Assembly (NCBI RefSeq): GCF_032118995.1
Contig: NC_092665.1
Coordinates: 16,574,012 to 16,638,011 of the forward strand
Reading direction: 5' to 3'
DNA: 64,000 nucleotides
Origin: Asterias amurensis
Taxonomy: Eukaryota > Echinodermata > Asteroidea > Forcipulatida > Asteriidae
Part shown: positions 35,601 through 41,561 of the stretch, in pieces
How the letters are laid out: every line of letters begins with the position of its first letter
Numbering within the stretch: position 1 is the first letter of the stretch
Program-made: the position numbers and the translations under genes
The notes under the pieces: model-generated
The model's input: the letters and a program-made list of their open reading frames with translations, nothing else
What the model was told of the DNA's origin: nothing
Databases searched by the model: none

Positions 35601-37013
35601 ATTATTTATGTGTACAAAGCAAAGATTTTATATGCTTTAACATTTTTTCTTCTTGACTGTGATTTTTACATTGTTTTGGTTCACCGTAACACGACATTCT
35701 GTCAATTTTTTATTTTATGGTATATATTTGATTGTGAGCTTTTTAAATGCGTTCTTGTTACAGCTTTTATTGTTTGATGGTGTTTTTGCATATTTCTTGC
35801 CTGTAAGGCTTTGATATCTATTCTGCTTATTTTTTTTACTGGTGTACTTTTCTTAAACTGTCTACTACATGTATGTAATTTTCTTAATCTTATGCCATTT
35901 TTACTTTTATGCGCCATTTTTACTTTCATGGTCCTGGAGAGCGCGCAATATAAAATCAATTAGTTTAATTTTCTGTCCCCCCAAAAAAACAATTGTGCCC
36001 CCCGCCCCCCCCTTCCATCTGATCAACTGTGTACAAACTTGTTGTGATAGCGCCCTCTATTGAATCAAGCTTCTTCAGCCCATGTTATGTTCCCCATGAA
36101 AGAGACAAATTTCCCTGGCACACCCCTCAATGGGACTGGGGGTGTCTGCTTTTTAACAATTTTGTTAGTGTTATTTTATACTACATCTGTATATTTAGGT
36201 AGTACATTTTTTAATATTAACAATGTAGGGTTGTATTGTAAATATAAGTGTTTTGATGTAATTTTTAATTATTTTTTATCTTTATGTAGTTTTTAAGTTA
36301 ATGGGATTTTCGTTTTTGAAATGTACTTTTGAATAATCCTCAACTATCTAGTTTTGTATATTTCTGGACTTTTTGATTACTGAAGCCTTGCCTATTATTA
36401 CCTTGCCTTGTTATTATTCTTAGATAAGTAGCTGTAACATGTACCCCTATTGTGATATTTAACAATGTACTATTGTTCTTTCCTTTTGTTAGTGTCACTC
36501 CATGTTCTCATTACTTGGTTTGAACCACACCTATGTTACAACTCTTGGACGATTAGTTGGAGTGGTGTCTTTGAAAGAGGTAAGACACCTTTGCATTGTA
36601 CAATTGATTCCTTGCCCGATGATAGCATCGTGTGCCCAGATGAAAGCCTATACGCCATCTTCCAGGGGCTCCAAGTGTTGTTGGTCACAGTAACAGAAGG
36701 TCTTGAGCAAATGGCTCCTGACAAGAACAAATGGCTTTACTGTTGCATTTTTATTGATACATTTAACGCCCCCCTAAAAATAAAAAGAAAAAGAAAAAAT
36801 AAGAAAAAAAAAGGTTTGGTGTTTTCAAGTATAATATCTTAAGAAGTAGTACATGTATAAGACTTTGTTGAAGATTGATGATTGTTGGGTTCTTTCTACC
36901 AGATCCGGAGAGCCATTGAGAGGACAGCTCAGAATAACCGTAACTCCTTCCGGCAAAGTAGCAGCCCTCCACCGCTGCAGAATACCATCCATGGAGAAAA
37001 CTCAACAAGTTGA
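9745..37013 (+). CDS. CLCN2-like: ClC-2-type voltage-gated chloride channel, 23 coding exons
   Basis: A plasma-membrane ClC channel protein, most similar to vertebrate ClC-2. Coding exons: 9745-9792, 14044-14182, 14839-14970, 15953-16081, 17290-17423, 21213-21290, 21584-21788, 22679-22763, 24022-24123, 25802-25886, 26343-26486, 26890-27073, 27601-27698, 29039-29154, 29488-29624, 30085-30260, 30697-30748, 31056-31084, 33676-33771, 35029-35064, 35242-35346, 36493-36579, 36903-37013. All have AG/GT borders, phases join, and the sum is 2508 nt (835 aa; human ClC-2 is ~898). Selectivity motifs are GSGIP (residues 150-154), GKEGP with gating Glu194, GVFIP (442-446) and Tyr539. The proton-glutamate position of ClC exchangers is Val254, so a channel is predicted rather than a Cl-/H+ exchanger. 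Two CBS domains follow (about 565-630 and 757-805). Three exons are flanked by partial tandem copies of themselves. Short exons 17-20 in the CBS linker are less conserved and less certain. Confidence 0.93.
10020..10394. repeat. HP-2 palindromic MITE, diverged copy
   Basis: The right half (cagtttctcacaa ... gagtaattaccaa ... gtgtccagtgccctttaa) clearly matches the HP-2 family. The left half is more decayed. Confidence 0.6.
10559..10941. repeat. HP-2 palindromic MITE, full-length copy
   Basis: Begins tgacagtggacactattgg and ends accaatagtgtccactgcct, its reverse complement. It has a central hairpin around 10,745 (gagacctcaaattc / cttgaggtctcaaa). Confidence 0.85.
10990..11350. repeat. HP-2 palindromic MITE, diverged copy in reverse orientation
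   Basis: Shares gttagcataaaaacatactg, aatcattgtgagaaacggct and the ending gacaattaccaaaggttgtt with the family. It lies about 50 bp from the previous copy. Confidence 0.75.
13417..14182 (+). CDS. Alternative 5' exon giving a long ClC N-terminus
   Basis: An open frame starting at ATG 13417 (context atcATGG, in-frame TGA at 13378) runs 209 codons and continues without interruption into [17 protein letters not shown] and the donor at 14183. It could be an alternative first coding exon producing a 1028-aa channel, while the acceptor aatccacag at 14035-14043 gives the canonical short form. The extra segment is basic and rich in His, Lys and Ser, has no signal peptide or membrane segment, and shows no domain I recognise. 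Alternative N-termini are known for ClC-2-type channels. A chance ORF of this length in AT-rich DNA is unlikely but not excluded. Confidence 0.6.
14909..15245 (+). repeat. 175-bp tandem duplication across the exon 3 / intron 3 boundary
   Basis: Copy 1 starts inside exon 3 (gggtataatcatggcc at 14909), passes the true donor at 14971 and continues to about 15,090. Copy 2 repeats this from about 15,096: ggaataatcatggcg..., a second gtaag donor at 15146, then gagtcattaacagcc and cattcaggg matching the intron. The relic exon end (15096-15145) encodes a degraded form of [20 protein letters not shown], has lost a few bases and has no acceptor. It is a dead partial exon copy. Use of its donor would add 175 nt and shift the frame. 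Confidence 0.8.
15345..15530. repeat. Dispersed repeat, copy 1
   Basis: Shares tttggtgccctggaaatgct, agaaaatgccttggtgccct and atgcagcatacagccctgac with the copy at 16,109-16,265 just after exon 4. The two copies sit in adjacent introns in the same direction. Non-coding; family not recognised. Confidence 0.7.
15901..15944. repeat. TTA/TTTA simple repeat next to the exon 4 acceptor
   Basis: A run of atta and attt units ends about 8 bp before the AG at 15951-15952 and supplies the only T-rich tract of that 3' splice site. Confidence 0.8.
16109..16265. repeat. Dispersed repeat, copy 2
   Basis: Second copy of the element at 15,345-15,530: cattgccttggtgcccttga, ccaaggagaaaatgccttgc and ggacagcatatagacctgtc. 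It begins about 28 bp after the exon 4 donor. Confidence 0.7.
16876..17228 (+). repeat. SINE-like element
   Basis: Begins with a degenerate tRNA-like head (tgttggctcagtggtttctt) and contains ttttcctcccacatctaata. It ends with the tail tagcgctatataagcactgt followed by a T-rich end. This arrangement resembles SINEs common in marine deuterostomes. The assignment is by pattern only. Confidence 0.5.
17290..17423 (+). CDS. CLCN2-like: ClC exon 5 with the GSGIP and GKE selectivity motifs
   Basis: Encodes [20 protein letters not shown] and ends with SGLPIGKE. The next exon (21213) opens with GPFVHI, so the key GKEGP motif with the gating glutamate is split by a 3.8 kb intron. Near-identical to ClC-2 in this part. 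Confidence 0.95.
17718..17757 (+). repeat. T28-G12 homopolymer junction
   Basis: 28 T residues are followed directly by 12 G residues within intron 5. A similar T12-G13 junction occurs at 40,271-40,295. Confidence 0.9.
17760..19285. other. Intron 5 interior, no feature recognised
   Basis: No credible exon or named repeat seen. Confidence 0.5.
19290..19385. repeat. 49-bp tandem duplication
   Basis: The sequence cactgtcattatgatcaaagtg...ccaga is repeated once with a few changes. Confidence 0.75.
19727..20109. mobile_element. TTAA hairpin MITE (HP-1), intact copy, 383 bp
   Basis: Flanked on both sides by TTAA (19723-19726 and 20110-20113). The two arms are nearly perfect reverse complements around a centre at about 19,918 (gggagtcaaaattttgactccc). 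Termini are aggaacacgttgcc / ggcaacgtgttcct. It is non-coding and probably mobilised by a piggyBac-like transposase (inferred from TTAA). Confidence 0.88.
20667..21290 (+). repeat. Degenerate tandem array of the exon 6 start and its splice site (7 units incl. the true exon)
   Basis: Unit starts at about 20667, 20748, 20852, 20917, 21008, 21113 and the real exon 6 at 21213. Full units are ~100-105 bp and some are internally deleted. A unit holds the first ~45 nt of the exon (ggtccatttgtgtatattgt...tcaaccattct), then a stretch with tttgctctgacgttgtccga, then a pyrimidine tract and AG. Several units keep a good acceptor (tttcag at 20851 and 21007). None has a donor, so they are partial exon copies that cannot replace exon 6. 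Confidence 0.85.
21213..21290 (+). CDS. CLCN2-like: ClC exon 6 (GPFVHI half of the gating motif)
   Basis: Twenty-six codons starting [16 protein letters not shown] and ending GIFE, followed by gtaaga. It continues in phase 0 from GKE in exon 5 and into [16 protein letters not shown] in exon 7 (21584). This is the only complete member of the upstream tandem array. Confidence 0.95.
21584..21788 (+). CDS. CLCN2-like: ClC exon 7, channel-type IEV motif
   Basis: Encodes the pore segment with [20 protein letters not shown]. In ClC Cl-/H+ exchangers the residue after this first Glu is the proton glutamate (EE); here it is Val, as in ClC-1/2/Ka channels. This supports passive chloride conduction. 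Confidence 0.93.
21938..22252. repeat. HP-2 palindromic MITE, internally deleted
   Basis: Family ends are present (gacagtggacactattggta and accaatagtgtcca). About 70 bp of the left arm is missing. Confidence 0.8.
22975..23304. repeat. HP-2 palindromic MITE, diverged copy
   Basis: Matches the family from attagcatacaaacttacttgg to caattaccaaaggtgtccaa. The left end is decayed. Confidence 0.65.
24355..24598. repeat. Palindromic MITE, family HP-3, copy 1
   Basis: Ends gggcccaatttcatagagctgc and its inverse gcagctctatgaaattggcc, with gcttaagca motifs in both arms. Further copies at about 25,362-25,711 and 39,094-39,270. Confidence 0.8.
25362..25711. repeat. HP-3 palindromic MITE, copy 2
   Basis: Starts tccaatttcatagagctgtt and ends agcagctctgtaaaattggg. 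A second internal right end near 25,598 suggests a tandem or nested copy. Confidence 0.7.
25960..26245 (+). repeat. tRNA-derived SINE
   Basis: The tRNA-like head has an A-box region (tggcctagcagttaagagca) and a B-box (ggtttgagtccc). It is followed by the motif tctttaagcaagacacttaacc, a sequence widely shared by animal SINEs, and a body ending near gtgatgtctcc. Located in intron 10. Confidence 0.75.
26595..26860. repeat. AAT microsatellite followed by a SINE-like fragment
   Basis: An (aat)n run is followed by gcgcacgtatccaccctgct and, about 200 bp on, the tail-like ctttggcgctatataaat. It probably derives from a repeat with an integrated microsatellite. The family is not certain. Confidence 0.45.
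26890..27073 (+). CDS. CLCN2-like: ClC exon 12 with the GVFIP motif
   Basis: Encodes [20 protein letters not shown], the third selectivity-filter motif (G-x-F-x-P), then [17 protein letters not shown] as in ClC-2. Confidence 0.95.
27124..27482. repeat. HP-2-related palindromic element, diverged
   Basis: Shares gaccgattgagcctaaattttcacaggtttgttatttta and the start/end cattggacact / ggacaatgctg with HP-2, but the arms differ more. Confidence 0.55.
28021..29090 (+). repeat. 76-bp tandem array of the exon 14 start and its 3' splice site (14 units)
   Basis: Units start at 28051 and then every 76 bp exactly (28127, 28203 ... 28963), ending with the true exon at 29039. Each unit holds the first ~52 nt of exon 14 (atggcggtattgattgccaa...caaccatctttct) and ~24 nt of intron end (tttgtttttgcttactcag). 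There are thus 13 decoy acceptors all but identical to the real one. Unit variants are ordered: gatatcc in units 1-2, gattgcc in 3-5, gatagcc in 6-9, gattgcc in 10-14. 76 is not a multiple of 3, and translation from any decoy stops within about two units. No donor lies inside the array. Confidence 0.97.
29039..29154 (+). CDS. CLCN2-like: ClC exon 14 (true copy at the end of the 76-bp array)
   Basis: Encodes [20 protein letters not shown] then [18 protein letters not shown]; ClC-2 has [32 protein letters not shown]. It contains the conserved Tyr539 that lines the chloride site. Only this unit continues past the repeated 52 nt into the rest of the exon and a gtaagt donor. Confidence 0.95.
29278..29400 (+). 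repeat. tRNA-derived SINE fragment
   Basis: gatggctcagttggtagagt (A-box type) and ggtagccggttcaagtta (B-box type) lie 40 bp apart, followed by unrelated body sequence. Not a credible tRNA gene, since the acceptor stem does not pair. Confidence 0.6.
29488..29624 (+). CDS. CLCN2-like: ClC exon 15, start of the first CBS domain
   Basis: Encodes [20 protein letters not shown] and onward to FPLVDAP; the domain continues in exon 16 (30085) with [15 protein letters not shown]. This matches CBS1 of ClC-2 (VEDIMVRDVPHV ... [13 protein letters not shown]). The donor gtaggc is followed at once by a C-rich tract. Confidence 0.92.
29629..29781 (+). repeat. C-rich pyrimidine minisatellite (cccatccc units)
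   Basis: About 150 bp almost free of G, built from ccccctcccat and cccctcccccc units. It begins 4-5 nt after the exon 15 donor. The minus strand has many G-runs of 3 or more and could form G-quadruplexes. Confidence 0.9.
31895..32235. repeat. Degenerate tandem repeat in intron 18
   Basis: About five units with ttattaattggttttcccgg, tacttcccatttg and ttattcacttttcctgctaa; unit length 60-85 bp. Confidence 0.7.
32240..33670. other. Intron 18, gene-free
   Basis: No feature recognised in 32,240-33,670. Confidence 0.4.
33780..35020. other. Intron 19, gene-free
   Basis: No exon or named element recognised. The AT content rises towards the exon 20 acceptor. Confidence 0.5.
36040..36140. repeat. 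Dispersed repeat containing gatagcgccctct, copy 1
   Basis: Shares tgatagcgccctct...gaatca and ttcagcc...tatgtt with copies near 55,880 and 63,178. Confidence 0.6.
36493..37013 (+). CDS. CLCN2-like: ClC exons 22-23: end of the second CBS domain and C-terminus
   Basis: Exon 22 (36493-36579) encodes [20 protein letters not shown] and LVGVVSLKE; exon 23 (36903-37013) begins IRRAIERT and ends at TGA. This matches CBS2 of ClC-2 ([33 protein letters not shown]). The C-tail after the domain is short, about 28 residues. Confidence 0.92.
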
Positions 37014-37350
37014 CTCCTTAACAGCCAAGAAAGCCTCTGAATCAAACAGTATGACCTTCCCCTTGCCCTTCCTATCTCCACACCAACTGATATATTATAG
37101 AATAAAGTCAAAGCCGTATATTGACAGAGTTACGGACCAAACTACAATTTGAAAAATTTAACGTACCAAAAAGTAGAGTTACTTGAAATTTCTCTCATCT
37201 TGATTAATGTTTAAACAGGCATGATGTTCCGATTTTTGGGACCCTTTGAAAAACCAGACAAATTATGACTAAATTGAGGTCTAATGAAACCTATGTGGGT
37301 CGACCTTTGTACTGAATAAAATATTCCTACTTAGTTGCAAGGACCAATTA
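37014..37350 (+). other. Likely 3' UTR of the ClC gene with poly(A) signals
   Basis: AATAAA hexamers occur at 37101-37106 and 37315-37320 downstream of the stop codon. Which one is used cannot be told. Confidence 0.55.
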
Positions 37351-37677
37351 TCATGCTTGAATAATGATTCGGATACTATCTTGGCGTACATAGTACCAGC
37401 TAAAGAACCAAAAAGTAAAGAAAGATTTATGGTTATATTATTTGTACAAAGAGACTTTACTCGGGGTCCTCACTGGTAAAATTAATGTTACTTCAAAATT
37501 GTGTTAATTGTTATTATCTGTTGCTTTAGTGAATAGTTGACTAATTTGTGTGATTTTTTAGCGTTCTTTTATAACTAGATCAACATGATGTGGTTGTTTT
37601 GACATAGCGGAGTCGTATTGAATTACTCCTCTAGTCAGATATAATATATCTTTTAAATATCGTTGCGGTATCCGCTG

Positions 37678-37850
37678 GGCAATCTCGGTGGTCTAGTTGG
37701 TAAGACACGGCTCTAGAATTGCAAAGGTCGTGGGTTCAAATCCCACCCGCGTAACTGTTGCCTGTGATATTTTTTCACAGGACTTTGGAAATTACTGAGT
37801 ATACAAGGCTAACACACATCAGATATATATTCATACATACTTTATAACAG
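37678..37850 (+). repeat. tRNA-derived SINE
   Basis: The A-box tggtctagttggtaagacac and B-box gtgggttcaaatcccacc are followed by gttgcctgtgatattttttcacagg. The same head and body occur on the minus strand at 52,950-53,125. The acceptor stem does not close, so it is not a functional tRNA gene. Confidence 0.75.
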
Positions 37851-37867
37851 GTTAATATTTAACCCTG

Positions 37868-38252
37868 AAAGGCAGTGGACATTATTGGTAATTACTCAAA
37901 ATAATTATTAGCATACAACCTTACTTGGTATCAAGTAATGGGGAGAGGTTGATAGTATAAAACATTGTGAGAAACGGCTCCCTCTGAAGTAACATGGTTT
38001 TTGAAGAAAGAAGTAATTTTCCACAAATTGGATTTCGAGACCTCAAGTTTGGAATTTGAGGTCTCGAAATCAAGCGTCTGAAAGCACACAACTTTGTGTG
38101 ACAAGGGCGTTTTTTCTTTCATTATTATCTCGCAACTTCGACGACCGATTGAGCTCAAATTTTTACAGGTTTGTTATTTTATGTATATGTTGAGATACAC
38201 CAAGTGAGATGACTGGTCTTTAACAATTACCAATAGTGTCCAGAATCTTTAA
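37868..38252. repeat. HP-2 palindromic MITE, nearly full-length
   Basis: Begins ggcagtggacattattggta and ends caatagtgtccag. The central hairpin carries gagacctcaagtttgg / gaatttgaggtctc. Confidence 0.85.
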
Positions 38253-38259
38253 CGGAAAA

Positions 38260-39090
38260 CAATATGAAAGGAAATATTTGATAGACACCTTGCCAGAGGT
38301 GTGTAGTGGACAGCTACAACACGGAGCGACCAGTTTTCGGTGGTCATGTTGGACGCCATTTTCAATCCAAATTCAGAGTTATTGAACAATGTCACTTATT
38401 GTTTGAGAACATTACAAAAGGAAATACATTGAAAGTTATATATAGAACATTTTGGGACGATAATTATAAAAAATCTCCCCTGGATTTTTGTTTTTATATG
38501 CCATATTTAATGCAGAACATGCATGTAATTTAAATGAAAGCTGACGACTTTATCGAGTCCAAGGAAATAGCTATTGTATATTTTAATATGACTTTGGTGG
38601 TAAAATCAGCCACAAATTAGAACTAGCATCAAAAAGGGTTGTCATGCAGTATTGCATGCCAGATTAAATGTAGAATGCATGTTATATTTACATTCACATG
38701 TATATTTTAAGAACCAGCACTACAATTGATTTCGTTAAGCTTGTATAAACCCAAATTTGCTTAGCAACAAAATATTGCTTAATGTGAAACTGCCCTGTGG
38801 TAAGTGTAAAAAAAGAAGCGCTATTTTTTATAAAGCTGGTGTGTATTTAAAACATGTTACTGCCCTCCAGAATTGTACTGAAAATAAATTAAATCTTCAT
38901 TATTTGTATCGAATGGTTACTTAAAAATGAAGTCTTCAAATTGATGGTGACATCTTTACAAATAAAATTATATTGTTTCGGGGGATGAGAAATATTGGTT
39001 TTCTATTTTTCTGTTAATTGACATTTATGTTCAGTTTACCTTTTAATTTGTCCTTTATTTTATTTCACTTTGCAGACTCTTGCTTTTAAC
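38260..39090. other. Intergenic, no gene recognised
   Basis: No credible coding signal. AT-rich. Confidence 0.5.
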
Positions 39091-39093
39091 AAC

Positions 39094-39270
39094 AGGGCCC
39101 AATTTTTAAAAGCTGCTTAAGTACAGCAAGTCGCTAAGCACAAAAAAAAAAACCATCCAAACTACATGTCGCATGTACAATTTGTGATTGATATCAGGCT
39201 TATTTTTGCTTAGAAGAAACTTGTTAAACACAACTCTCTGCTTGAGCAACTCAGTGAAATTGGGCTCTGG
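39094..39270. repeat. HP-3 palindromic MITE, shortened copy
   Basis: Ends gggcccaatttttaaaagctgc and gagcaactcagtgaaattgg are inverted. The middle is shortened. Confidence 0.65.
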
Positions 39271-39448
39271 TAATAAATATAATGGTGCTATTTTTATTCA
39301 GGAATTGGATACAAGTTGAGGCGGAAATATATTCCCGTTCTTCCTTAGAAAAAGAGTAGAGCGGGGGGTCACTGTCCGATAACCTTCTCAAGTTGGTCCC
39401 CAAATGAAAGTGTGTGGTATAGCCGCTGCTAGTGTATTGTAACTTAGC

Positions 39449-39668
39449 CATTTCAGACGCGCGTCAGAGTCGCGCCGAACCAAATAGATTAGGAGCGACT
39501 CTAGTCATTCACTACAACAGTCGATCTGTAGACTTTCAATAGTCGATCTGTCGACTTTCAACAGTCGATCTGTCGACTTCTAGCGCGTCAAGTCGCTCCT
39601 AACTGTTTCAGTCAGTCAACTTCTCATGTACTCAATTCAGAATCTGGAGCGCCTGTCTGAAACGGGTT
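39449..39668. repeat. Palindromic element with three 22-bp inner repeats
   Basis: Outer ends gccatttcagac / gtctgaaacggg and inner taggagcgact / agtcgctccta are inverted. Between them, agtcgatctgtcgactttca is repeated three times at 22-bp spacing (starts 39519, 39541, 39563); each unit is itself palindromic (gtcgatctgtcgac). Confidence 0.75.
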
Positions 39669-39699
39669 TAAGTTTACTGTAGTAGCATAAACACTAAAT

Positions 39700-41561
39700 C
39701 TTAATTCTGCGATTCCATTGCTTAAAATCTTTATTTATTTATAACGTCCAAACTCTCTTTGTAATGTGTATAAAGCCACCATGTCATTGTACTTATAACA
39801 TCGTAATGCTTTATCTGTGATGTGAGAAAAAGAAGTTTTGTCATAGCCTCGTTGAACATTCCATCTTTACATTTGACAGCACTGTTGTATAATCTGATTA
39901 TTGCAATATCATGTATAATAAATAATATTAAGAACAACAGTGCTAGTATGAAGTTTCCATTGTGTAATGTTGTCCTTTCTCACTTTCTGTTTCAAACATT
40001 TACTCCTGCTATTGACCTCTTTATGCTTGCCCTACCACTTACATCTCATGGAAAACGTTCTTTCTTCCATTATCCAGTGTGAGTCGGGGGGGGGGGCACT
40101 TGCCCGCTCAGTGCTCTCAGACGCCTCCCCTGAAAGTTTTGAAATCTTTTAAACTGGAAATTGCTAGGTGTGCTTGTTGCCATGTCAAGAGTTCTGTCCG
40201 TAGGCCTCGGTGTACATTGTTTTTTGTTTTGATTTGTTCTCTTCGGTTTTTTTGTTTTGTTTTTGTTTGGTTTTTTTTTTTTGGGGGGGGGGGGGTTCCG
40301 CCACTGCTGGAATGGTTGGGTGTATTTGTGTTGTTATATTTATCAGGATTCATGTAACTATGTTAATTGTTAACAGAAAACACGACTGCAGACTAAATAA
40401 ATTACAGCGAAATTGTTTTGCTTTCAGCTATTTAACCATTTAGCCACTGTACCACCCAGCCGCCTCTATGCGGTACGAGGAAACCTCGCTAGCTTGTGTT
40501 TGTAGAAAAAAAGGAACATCAAAAGAAAACTCGATAGTCATTAGTAGGTCTACGCATTTGTTAATATATCTAGTTGTTATAGATCGTTATTAATTCTCCC
40601 TTCACAGTTGACTTGTCGAAGCTAATGATGATTAAATAATTTAGCTCTTACGAAAAAAAACGCTCATTAGTAAACAGGAAATTGTTCATCATTTATGATG
40701 ATATTGTCTAAAATTGACGCCTTCGCATTTAATCAGTATGAGCATTGAGCCAGGCAAAAGCCTTGAAAAGCTATTGTGTCCATTTCATCCGTGCACAAAA
40801 ATATTCGCCATAAAAATTACCGTAGCCGTTTAACGAGAGGCATTTATTGTTCCCATGAGAACTTGTACTTTTATACAAATATTACCGAAAGGGTAAACAA
40901 TTGTGCATAAATATTAAGCCATGGCTATCTTTTAACTACGATTCCAGTAATTTACTGCAAGAATCTTGAGAAATTGGTTTTCAGCAAACTCGGGCGTAAA
41001 TATTACATCTCTCTTACCACGAAACGCCTGTAAAAGGGCTGCAGAGAAACTTAACATATTATTTATTCACCAGATGCATTTTAGTCTGATCATTATTATG
41101 CGTGCAACATTTTGTTTTGTCCTGATACAAAATAGTCTAAAAACAGTTTGGTTCATAACCAGATAGTAATAAGAGTTCAAAGTAATGAGATAAATTGTCG
41201 CATCTCGGTTATGTTTGAAGATTAAAATTCACATACAATGAACACAATAGTTTCAAGGCTTATACCTTGTCAAGAAGTCAACCGTGAAGAGATAATATTA
41301 AAAAATGAATTATGAATTTATTATACAATTCTAAACTATCTATCTGCAACGTCAAGCTATTGATGAAAGTGCTGATTGTTTGTTTACGAATCTATACACT
41401 TAGTGACTGTAACGACATAATTCTATCATTAGCTCTTAATTTAATCAATGTGGTGCTTATATAATAACACTGACAAAATTGTCACACGTACAAAATGCGA
41501 ATTCGCGATTTTTGAAAATCATTATTTAGTCACCGTGACGTTAACATCGATCCCATACTAA
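39700..41561. other. Intergenic region between the ClC gene and receptor A
   Basis: The two genes converge here. A T12-G13 tract sits at 40,271-40,295. A possible poly(A) signal for receptor A (AATAAA on the minus strand) lies at 41,318-41,323, ~240 bp after its stop. No other gene seen. Confidence 0.5.

Noticed and set aside
36465-36842. 125-codon ORF overlapping ClC exon 22
   Set aside because: Different frame from CBS2 and runs into A-rich intron sequence.
37678-37755. tRNA gene
   Set aside because: Good A and B boxes, but the acceptor arms do not pair and the same sequence with body recurs at 52,950. It is a SINE head.
38306-38533. 75-codon ORF after the HP-2 element
   Set aside because: No recognised family, no splice or promoter context; likely chance.
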